A stretch of 5,339 nucleotides of DNA from an uncultured Lentisphaeria bacterium (GTDB lineage Bacteria > Verrucomicrobiota > Lentisphaeria > Victivallales > Victivallaceae): positions 1 through 5,339 of the forward strand of contig CAIJKT010000697.1 of the NCBI GenBank assembly GCA_903821255.1, read 5' to 3'. The position numbers and the translations under genes are program-made. This document shows positions 1 through 5,339 of this stretch, in pieces. The notes under the pieces are model-generated. The model worked only from the letters and a program-made list of their open reading frames with translations, was not told the origin of the DNA and made no database searches. How positions within the stretch are numbered: the first letter of the stretch is position 1; every line of letters starts with the position of its first letter.

Positions 1-852
1 CCGGATGTAAAGCTGGAACCGCTTCCAAAATTTTCCACCCCCCCATTTGATTGTTTCAAAATCAGTTTTGCCAACATTGACAATACCCGGATATATGGCT
101 TCCTGTCAGTGCCGAAAGACAAAAAGGGGCCGTTCCCGGCGATTGTCAACGTTCCCGGCGCCGGTCCCGGCCATTGCTCCCCGGACACCGGCTGGGTCAG
201 AAGCGGCGTAATCGTGCTGCTTATGAATGTTCATCAATACAATCCACCGACCAACGACGCGGAAATCAGGAAGATATACGAAGAACTGAATAAACCGCTG
301 ACCTATTGTTATCAAGGAGCGCCGGACAGGGACAAATACTATTTCAAGAAATCAATTCTCGGCATTAACCGCGCGATTAACTGGCTGGCGGAACGCCCCG
401 ATGTGGATAAAGAGCATTTTGCGATGTTTGGCAGCAGCCAGGGCGGAGCATTCACCCTGATCATGTCCGGTCTGAATAAAAATATCAAAGCGGCCTCGGC
501 CAATGTGCCCGCATTATGCGACCATGCCGGTTATAAGCTGGACAGAAGTCCGGGCTGGCCAAGGGTGGTTACCAATAACGATCCGGAAAAATTGAAAATG
601 TCCGGATATTTTGATGCCGTCAATTTCGCCCGCAACATCACCTGTCCGATAATCGTCTCAGTCGGCTTTATTGACACTACCTGTTCGCCAAGCTCGGTTT
701 ATGCCGCCTACAACACCATCCAGTCGCCCAAAATGATCTTTAATGAACCGGACATGGCCCATGACCAGTCAAAGCGGTTCGGCGATTACCAGATTGAGTG
801 GCTGAGAGGCAAACTCGGGCTGACCAAAGAAACTCCCCCGTTTAAAAAATAG
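1..852 (+). CDS. Acetylxylan esterase family (AXE1-like) alpha/beta hydrolase, 5' partial
   Basis: This is the C-terminal part of a serine esterase related to acetylxylan and cephalosporin-C deacetylases. Known family members remove acetyl groups from xylan or xylo-oligosaccharides; the substrate here is inferred. The frame is open from base 1 to the TAG at 850-852, giving 283 visible codons. A GTG at 109 is only an internal valine, because in-frame codons before it already read as family-like sequence (FKISFANIDNTRIYGFLSVP). Counting from the first visible codon, NVPGAGPG at 50-57 sits where the oxyanion loop is expected. The nucleophile is Ser146 in GSSQGG, the acid is Asp225 in GFIDTTCSPSS, and the base is His254 in MAHDQ. 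The stretch around 96-140 (QGAPDRDKYY..., NWLAERPDVD) also fits the family. The true N-terminus, and any signal peptide, lie upstream, so the cellular location cannot be judged. The gene is followed at once by a long hairpin and a terminator. Family assignment is firm; the exact substrate is not. Confidence 0.9.
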   Translation, partial: PDVKLEPLPKFSTPPFDCFKISFANIDNTRIYGFLSVPKDKKGPFPAIVNVPGAGPGHCSPDTGWVRSGVIVLLMNVHQYNPPTNDAEIRKIYEELNKPLTYCYQGAPDRDKYYFKKSILGINRAINWLAERPDVDKEHFAMFGSSQGGAFTLIMSGLNKNIKAASANVPALCDHAGYKLDRSPGWPRVVTNNDPEKLKMSGYFDAVNFARNITCPIIVSVGFIDTTCSPSSVYAAYNTIQSPKMIFNEPDMAHDQSKRFGDYQIEWLRGKLGLTKETPPFKK

Positions 853-861
853 TCTCAGCTA

Positions 862-1023
862 AGGAGCTGTAAATAAATAAACTTTACAAGTTTCGCGAAA
901 TATCCCGAGGTGATTTTGTGAATTGCCGGAGAGGAGCATACCTTCAGGTATGTAACGAACCGGCAAACACAAAGGCATCCGGGAGAAGCGCGAAGATGTA
1001 AAGGTTATTTTTGTACGGCTCCT
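862..1023 (+). ncRNA. Long multi-helix hairpin, candidate structured RNA or palindromic element
   Basis: The two arms pair along almost their whole length. The helices are 862-871/1014-1023 (one G-T pair), 875-880/1005-1010, CTTTACA 882-888/997-1003, TTCGCG 892-897/989-994, TCCCG 903-907/980-984, TTTGTG 915-920/968-973, TTGCCGG 923-929/960-966 and CATACC 937-942/947-952, closed by a TTCA tetraloop at 943-946. That makes just over 50 pairs separated by short internal loops; the most distinctive is AGAGGAG (930-936) facing TAACGAA (953-959). It starts ten bases after the esterase stop and ends 17 bases before a terminator, so it would be transcribed in the esterase 3' UTR. I do not recognise the family. 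It could be a structured RNA, a MITE-like or REP-like palindrome, or a 3'-end stabiliser. The strand is assigned from the adjacent gene and terminator. The structure is seen directly; the function is unknown. Confidence 0.6.
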
Positions 1024-1040
1024 AACTTTCAGCAGATAAC

Positions 1041-1080
1041 AACGGCTTCATATCTACGGATTTGAAGCCGTTTTTTATTT
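1041..1080 (+). terminator. Rho-independent terminator
   Basis: AACGGCTTCA at 1041-1050 pairs perfectly with TGAAGCCGTT at 1063-1072 across a 12-base loop, and TTTTATTT follows at 1073-1080. The T-tract lies only on the right side, so it stops + strand transcription coming from the esterase and the hairpin before it. It therefore separates the esterase unit from the downstream kinase gene. Confidence 0.9.
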
Positions 1081-1272
1081 CCCCGGAGATCCATGCACTC
1101 CTTATATTCCGCTCATTATCCAAACTGCGGATGCAACGCATTGCGGCAGGGATTACACTGAATAAGGTTCTTTCTTGCATTCCACGCCGGATTCCCCGTT
1201 GATTAAGATATATGACAAATTTGTATTCGGTCAAGCCCAAGTCTATATTTATACAAACAGGATAAGCTGGCT
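1081..1272 (+). promoter_or_regulatory. Leader/promoter region of the sensor kinase gene
   Basis: This is non-coding sequence between the terminator and the kinase start. The kinase lies beyond a terminator, so its promoter should be here. The best weak sigma70-like pair is TTGATT at 1199-1204 and TGTATT at 1222-1227 with 17-base spacing; each matches four of six consensus bases, which is not decisive. A perfect 10-base palindrome, ACAAATTTGT, lies at 1215-1224 and overlaps the proposed -10. A small imperfect hairpin (CTGC 1125-1128 with GCAG 1146-1149, and ATGC 1131-1134 with GCAT 1138-1141) lies further upstream. I see no tRNA, no recognisable riboswitch and no convincing small gene. Confidence 0.35.
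1259..1262 (+). promoter_or_regulatory. Probable ribosome binding site of the kinase
   Basis: AGGA lies ten bases before the ATG at 1273, a slightly long but usable spacing. It supports this ATG as the start. The next in-frame ATG, at 1387, would remove the first membrane helix, and an in-frame TGA at 1213 limits extension upstream. Confidence 0.5.
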
Positions 1273-4200
1273 ATGAATAAAACTAAAATTATACCTGCAA
1301 TAATATCCGCACGGGTTACTGTTTTTTTTGCCGCGTCGGGAATTATTATCAGCCTGGCAGTTTTCGCCGGCTGGCTAAACGAATGGATGTTTCTCACCAG
1401 AGTCACTGCTGATGAAGTTCCGATGGCCCCCAGTACCGCTTTCACATTTATCATTTTGAATTTGGGTTTGTGGTTCTACATCCGATATCGGGCATTGCAG
1501 ACAAGCCGGAACCTCACGCTTCCGGCAGTAATAATCGTTATTGGCCTGTCTGGACTTTTATTCCTGCTGAGGCTGTTGGGCTACTGCCCGGCATGGGAAC
1601 ATTTTTTCATCAAACTCCCGGACCACATATTCAGGTTTCAGCTTGCGCATATGTCAATAGTTACCGCCGGGTTATTTTTGATCAGCGGTTTTGCAATGTT
1701 ATTTCTGCAAAGCCGCCGAAAATTATTTAATAATCTTGGTTTTATCTTCACGCTGGTTATTCTGGCTTTCAGCTTATTGATTCTGCTTGCTTACGGATTC
1801 AACGCTCCATTCTTTTATACCGGCAGCATGATTCCTCCGGCATCTTTAACTGCTTTCTCATTCCTGCTTGCATCATCAGGCTTTTTATCCGCCTCCGATA
1901 AAAATATCTTTCTCATCAAGAAAATAATGAGCGACTCAACCAGCGCGAAATTATTAAGAATATTCCTTCCGATCACCATCACTTTAACCGTTATTGAAAG
2001 TTTAATAATTGTCCGGATTCTTCCGCTGATTAATATTCACCCCGCAATTGGAATATCATTAGTAACATTGATTTTTGTAATTGCAGTTGGTGTTATTGTT
2101 CCAGCAATTTCAAGAAAGATCGGCAAAGCGCTTGATGCGGCAACAGAGAACTTACGCATAAGCGAAGAGAAATTTTCAAAAGCATTCCAGAACGCCCCGT
2201 TAATGCTGGCGTTGATTTCCATCGAAGATGGAACTATGTTTGAAGTCAATGAGCAATTTTCTGTTTTGACCGGCTACGCCAGAACGGAGGTTATAGGGAA
2301 GAAAATCACCGATCTGGGTGTGCTGACGCCGGATGACCGGATGCGGTTGATAGGAGAGCTGAAACAGAATGGGAAAATATATGATCTTGATATTGCGGTC
2401 TATTCCAATGATAAAAAAATACACCACTGCCTGTTTAACGGTGAATTGATAAAGGTGGACGGGCGGGACTTGCTTCTTGCGCTCGTGCTGGATATCACCG
2501 AACGCAAACAGGCGGAACAGGAGCTCGCATTCAGAAATATTCTCCTCTCCACCCAGCAGGAGACATCGCTCGACGGCATCCTGGTGGTAAGCGAAAACAA
2601 TACGATCATATCGTATAACCGCCGGTTTATTGAAATAATGGGCATTCCGCGGGAGTTGATCGAAAATAAATCCGATGAGCCCGTTTTACGGTTCGTGACG
2701 GAACAGGTGACAGATCCTCGGCAATTTCTGCGGCGCATACAGTACCTGTATGAAAACAGGCATGAGACCAGTCATGAGGAACTGATGCTCAAGGATGGAA
2801 GAATCCTCGACCGTTATTCATCGCCGATGTTCGGTCCCGATGACCGGTACTACGGACGGGTCTGGTATTTCCGCGACATCACCGTCCGCAAGCGGTCGGA
2901 GGAGGCGCTGCGCACTTCAAAGCAAATCATCGAAGGAATTATCAACGCGATCCCGGTAAGTGTATTCTGGAAGGACAACAATCTCGTTTATCTGGGGTGT
3001 AACGCGATATTCGCTCGCGATGCCGGATTTGCCGATCCGAAGGACATCATCGGGAAAGACGATTACCAGATGAAATGGCGGGATCATGCGGAATTGTATC
3101 GTAACGACGACCGGCAGGTCATCGAGAGCGGCCTGCCCAAGCTTCTCATTGAAGAACCAATGACGACACCTGACGGGAACATCTCGCTGCTGACAAATAA
3201 AATCCCCCTGCTGGATTATGACGGGAAAATCAGCGGCGTACTTGGAACATATATTAACATTACCGAACGCAAGCAGGCGGAAGAGAAACTTAAAAGAAAC
3301 TATGATACACAGAAAACCCTCAACCTGATTCTCGCCTTGTCGCTGGAAAATATAACTCTGGACGAACTCCTGCTTCATACGCTTGACTTACTTTTCGATC
3401 TTAACAGTTTTTCCTTTGAGAAAAAGGGCGCTATATTCCTTGCCGGAGATGCGCCCGGCTCCCTTGTAATGAGGGTGCAGCGGGCACTACCCGCGGTATT
3501 GCAAAAAACATGTTCAGAAGTTCCATTCGGCAAATGCCTCTGCGGAAGAGCCGCGTCAACAAAAAGAATTGTTTTCGCCTCAGGCATTAATGAACAGCAC
3601 GATGTGCATTTTGAAGGGATGACGCCCCACGGACATTATTGCGTTCCTATTATGTCGGCGGAACAGGTGCTCGGCGTAATAAATGTTTATGTAAGGGATG
3701 GCTATGAAAATAATAAGGAAGACGAAGATTTCCTGACGGCAATCGCCAACACGCTGGCAGGGGTTATAAAACGCAAACAGGCGGAAGAGGCGCTGCGGGA
3801 AAGTGAAACACATTTTCGCACGCTGGCCGATTCCGGACAGGCTCTCATCTGGACATCAGGCGTTGATAAGAAATGCAGTTATTTCAACCTGCCCTGGCTT
3901 AATTTCACGGGCAGGACGCTTGAGCAGGAGTTAGGCGACGGCTGGACTGAGGGCGTACACCCCGATGACTTACAGCAATGTTTTGAAATTTATGCGGGCG
4001 CATTTGACCGCCGGGAAAAATTCAGCATGGAATACCGTTTACGCCATGCCGGAGGTGAATACCGCTGGATTCAGGATAACGGCACCCCGCGATATAACAG
4101 TAATGGAGAATTCATTGGATATATAGGCCATTGCCTGGATATCAATGAACGCAAACTGGCGGATGTGAGGATATTACAGGCAAATCGCGTATATGCGGTT

Positions 4201-5339
4201 ATCAGTCAGATTAATCAAACTATTGTACGCTTGAAGAACAAGGATGAACTGTTTAGAGAAGTATGCCGCATCGCGGTCGAATTCGGTAAATTGCGCATGG
4301 CATGGGTGGGGTTGATTGACAAAGAAACATCGTTTGTCAAACCGGCTGCCTTTGCAGGATTTGAAGATGGGTATCTCACTGCAATTAAAAGTATTTCTAT
4401 AAGTGATACTCCGGAAGGACGCGGTCCGACCGGTGCGGCAGTCAGGACTGGCAGATTTTTTTTCTGTGAAGATATTGAAACCGACCCGCGCATGGCGCTA
4501 TGGCGGGAGGAAGCTTTAAAACGCGGATACCGTTCTTCGATTTCACTGCCGCTGAAGATGTTTGGAGAATGTATCGGCGCTTTCACCCTGTATTCCGTTC
4601 TTCCCCGTTTCTTTGATCAGGAGGAAATTGAGCTGCTCGGTGAAGTGGCCAATGATCTCAGTTTTGCACTGGAATCAATTGAAACCGGAAAAAAACACAA
4701 GCTGGCGGAGGACTCACTCCAGGAAGTTACGGAGAGATTGCGCTTTGCGCTGGACGGCACAAACGACGGCATCTGGGATGTGCAGATGGAAACCGGCGAA
4801 ATGTACCTGAGTCCGCGCGGCAAGGAAATACTGGGGTATGGTCAGAACGAGACGCTTCCGGCTAATACCTGGAACGAGTTAGTTTATCCGGACGATTTAC
4901 AACGGACGCAAGCTGATTTGAACGCATATTTTGAAGGGCGCACACCGCTTTTTTCCACCGAACAAAGACTGAAGACAAAGGACGGAGGATGGAAGTGGAT
5001 ACTGACAAGAGGCAAAGCCGTCGCATGGAACTCCGCGGGTAAACCATCGCGCATGACAGGCACGCACACCGACATCACGGAACGAAAGCGGGGCGAGGAA
5101 GAATTGATCAGGGCCAAAGAAAAAGCCGAAGAAAATAACCGCCTGAAATCGGCATTTCTGCGCAACATGTCGCATGAACTGAGAACTCCGATGAATGCCA
5201 TTATGGGCTTCTCCGGCTTAATGCAGGATGCGGAAGCTGATGAAAAGAATTATTTTGCCGGCATTATTCAGAAAAGTTCAGAGCAATTGCTCATGGTGAT
5301 AGATGATGTGATACTCCTCTCGCGGCTGCAAAGCGAAAA
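1273..5339 (+). CDS. Large membrane-bound multi-PAS/GAF sensor histidine kinase, 3' partial
   Basis: This is a two-component sensor kinase that should autophosphorylate on His1301 and pass the phosphate to a receiver domain. The frame is open for 1355 codons and leaves the window. Order by residue: eight hydrophobic helices about 10-276; PAS1 about 295-415; PAS2 about 417-544 (STQQETSLDGILVV, YGRVWYFRDIT); PAS3 about 545-672 (FWKDNNLVYLGCN); GAF1 about 683-832 with many Cys and His; PAS4 about 843-964 (PAS_3 type, HPDDL, YRWIQ); GAF2 about 972-1136 (GRGPTGAAVRTG, DPRMALWREEALKRGYRSS); PAS5 about 1148-1276 (PAS_3 type, YPDDL); a short coiled linker; then HisKA with MSHELRTPMN. Modules end in variants of DITERKQAEE. 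The ATPase domain is missing only because the window ends. The HELRTP form is common in hybrid kinases, so a C-terminal receiver is possible. The start is ATG 1273 with AGGA upstream. The signals sensed are unknown; the overall class is near certain. Confidence 0.95.
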   Translation, partial: MNKTKIIPAIISARVTVFFAASGIIISLAVFAGWLNEWMFLTRVTADEVPMAPSTAFTFIILNLGLWFYIRYRALQTSRNLTLPAVIIVIGLSGLLFLLRLLGYCPAWEHFFIKLPDHIFRFQLAHMSIVTAGLFLISGFAMLFLQSRRKLFNNLGFIFTLVILAFSLLILLAYGFNAPFFYTGSMIPPASLTAFSFLLASSGFLSASDKNIFLIKKIMSDSTSAKLLRIFLPITITLTVIESLIIVRILPLINIHPAIGISLVTLIFVIAVGVIVPAISRKIGKALDAATENLRISEEKFSKAFQNAPLMLALISIEDGTMFEVNEQFSVLTGYARTEVIGKKITDLGVLTPDDRMRLIGELKQNGKIYDLDIAVYSNDKKIHHCLFNGELIKVDGRDLLLALVLDITERKQAEQELAFRNILLSTQQETSLDGILVVSENNTIISYNRRFIEIMGIPRELIENKSDEPVLRFVTEQVTDPRQFLRRIQYLYENRHETSHEELMLKDGRILDRYSSPMFGPDDRYYGRVWYFRDITVRKRSEEALRTSKQIIEGIINAIPVSVFWKDNNLVYLGCNAIFARDAGFADPKDIIGKDDYQMKWRDHAELYRNDDRQVIESGLPKLLIEEPMTTPDGNISLLTNKIPLLDYDGKISGVLGTYINITERKQAEEKLKRNYDTQKTLNLILALSLENITLDELLLHTLDLLFDLNSFSFEKKGAIFLAGDAPGSLVMRVQRALPAVLQKTCSEVPFGKCLCGRAASTKRIVFASGINEQHDVHFEGMTPHGHYCVPIMSAEQVLGVINVYVRDGYENNKEDEDFLTAIANTLAGVIKRKQAEEALRESETHFRTLADSGQALIWTSGVDKKCSYFNLPWLNFTGRTLEQELGDGWTEGVHPDDLQQCFEIYAGAFDRREKFSMEYRLRHAGGEYRWIQDNGTPRYNSNGEFIGYIGHCLDINERKLADVRILQANRVYAVISQINQTIVRLKNKDELFREVCRIAVEFGKLRMAWVGLIDKETSFVKPAAFAGFEDGYLTAIKSISISDTPEGRGPTGAAVRTGRFFFCEDIETDPRMALWREEALKRGYRSSISLPLKMFGECIGAFTLYSVLPRFFDQEEIELLGEVANDLSFALESIETGKKHKLAEDSLQEVTERLRFALDGTNDGIWDVQMETGEMYLSPRGKEILGYGQNETLPANTWNELVYPDDLQRTQADLNAYFEGRTPLFSTEQRLKTKDGGWKWILTRGKAVAWNSAGKPSRMTGTHTDITERKRGEEELIRAKEKAEENNRLKSAFLRNMSHELRTPMNAIMGFSGLMQDAEADEKNYFAGIIQKSSEQLLMVIDDVILLSRLQSE
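1294..2106 (+). other. Eight-helix N-terminal membrane sensory domain of the kinase
   Basis: Hydrophobic stretches lie at about residues 10-34, 54-74, 83-102, 125-144, 156-176, 186-207, 228-248 and 258-276, with positive residues such as RYR (71-73), SRRK (147-150) and SRKIGK (280-285) after some of them. The motif around GWLNEW (33-38) followed by MAPSTAFTF (51-59) resembles, from memory, an unnamed multi-helix input domain seen at the N-terminus of many PAS kinases and GGDEF proteins. It has no large extracytoplasmic loop, so it may sense something within or near the membrane. This part is visibly AT-richer than the PAS-coding part (19 of 60 bases are G or C at 1981-2040, against 34 of 60 at 2881-2940). 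Confidence 0.7.
2491..2520 (+). repeat. Inter-domain linker repeat, copy 1 (after PAS1)
   Basis: This encodes DITERKQAEQ. It matches 25 of 30 bases with the copy at 3256-3285 and shares an exact 15-base core (2503-2517) with the copy at 3772-3786. Such linkers are coiled signalling helices between PAS/GAF modules. Confidence 0.6.
3256..3285 (+). repeat. Inter-domain linker repeat, copy 2 (after PAS3)
   Basis: This encodes NITERKQAEE at the end of PAS3 and is 25/30 identical to the stretch at 2491-2520. The diverged copies at 2875-2904 (DITVRKRSEE), 4138-4164 (DINERKLAD) and 5071-5100 (DITERKRGEE) have the same role. Confidence 0.6.
3319..3768 (+). other. Cys/His-rich GAF domain (GAF1) of the kinase
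   Basis: Residues about 683-832 read as a GAF domain: KKGAIFL strand at 717-723, PFGKCLCGRAAS at 751-762, GHYCVPIM at 787-794, then LGVINVYVRDGY at 800-811 and a closing helix. Cys747, Cys755, Cys757, His776, His779, His786, His788 and Cys790 fall within 44 residues. From memory, the CLCGRAA...HGHYCVP pattern recurs in GAF domains of environmental sensor kinases. The clustering suggests a metal or redox cofactor, but no such function is proven by the sequence. Confidence 0.7.
3772..3797 (+). repeat. Inter-domain linker repeat, copy 3 (after GAF1)
   Basis: This encodes RKQAEEALR. Its first 15 bases (3772-3786) are identical to 2503-2517. GAGGCGCTGCG at 3787-3797 is identical to 2902-2912 in the linker after PAS2. 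It therefore combines pieces found at two other linkers. Confidence 0.55.
5134..5339 (+). other. HisKA dimerisation/phosphoacceptor domain, truncated by window end
   Basis: After a charged coiled linker (residues about 1273-1292, rich in Glu, Lys and Ala), NNRLKSAFLRNMSHELRTP carries the H-box. His1301 (codon 5173-5175) is the predicted phosphorylated residue, followed by Glu1302. The second helix of the hairpin (ending about LLSRLQSE) reaches the window edge. The N, G1, F and G2 boxes of the ATPase domain are outside the window. Confidence 0.92.

Noticed and set aside
109..852. Taking the GTG at 109 as the true start of the esterase
   Set aside because: The same frame is open back to base 1 and those codons encode sequence expected in the family, so the gene begins outside the window.
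862..1023. CRISPR repeat or integron attC site as an explanation for the long hairpin
   Set aside because: There are no repeated units with spacers, and no cas gene, integrase or gene-cassette arrangement in the window.
1022..1240. 72-codon minus-strand open frame
   Set aside because: It covers the terminator stem of the other strand and the kinase leader, shows no recognised motif, and most likely is chance.
1470..1730. 86-codon + strand open frame in another phase
   Set aside because: It overlaps the membrane helices of the kinase, which are continuous and coherent in the main frame.
2400..2738. 112-codon minus-strand open frame
   Set aside because: It lies wholly within the kinase gene opposite PAS1/PAS2 codons that match known PAS sequence; a shadow.
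2917..3378. 153-codon minus-strand open frame, the longest on that strand
   Set aside because: It is antisense to well-supported PAS3 sequence and has no recognisable domain or clear ribosome binding site.
4562..4810. 82-codon + strand open frame in another phase
   Set aside because: It overlaps GAF2 and PAS5 of the kinase, whose in-frame motifs are unmistakable.
1..5339. A regulatory pairing in which the kinase controls the esterase
   Set aside because: A strong terminator separates them, no response regulator is visible, and adjacency alone is not evidence.

Overview
The window looks like a piece of a bacterial chromosome or metagenomic contig with middling GC. It holds two protein-coding genes on the + strand, each cut by a window edge, and a structured non-coding gap between them. 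The left gene is the C-terminal part of an alpha/beta hydrolase of the acetylxylan esterase (AXE1) family, which suggests an organism that breaks down plant or other polysaccharides. The right gene is a very large membrane-anchored PAS/GAF sensor histidine kinase. Together these are compatible with a free-living, signalling-rich bacterium such as a member of the PVC group (Lentisphaerae, Kiritimatiellae, Verrucomicrobia) or a deltaproteobacterium-like lineage. No marker gene is present, so this placement is only inference.

Layout. Positions 1-852: esterase, open at the 5' side, with a recognisable Ser-Asp-His triad. Positions 853-1272: 420 bases without a gene. They contain a long interrupted hairpin of about 162 nt (862-1023) that begins ten bases after the esterase stop, then a textbook Rho-independent terminator (1041-1080), then about 190 bases that must carry the leader and promoter of the next gene. 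Positions 1273-5339: one uninterrupted reading frame of 1355 complete codons that runs off the right edge. It encodes an 8-helix membrane domain, then PAS-PAS-PAS-GAF-PAS-GAF-PAS and the start of the HisKA phosphoacceptor domain with its HELRTP motif. The ATPase domain, and a receiver domain if there is one, lie beyond the window.

How the parts relate. The terminator separates the two genes, so the kinase is probably transcribed on its own. Nothing in the sequence shows that it regulates the esterase. The least explained element is the long hairpin in the 3' UTR of the esterase: about nine collinear helices broken by small internal loops, closed by a TTCA tetraloop. It may be a structured RNA or a mobile/repeated palindromic element. 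The minus-strand open frames lying under the kinase are treated as shadows.
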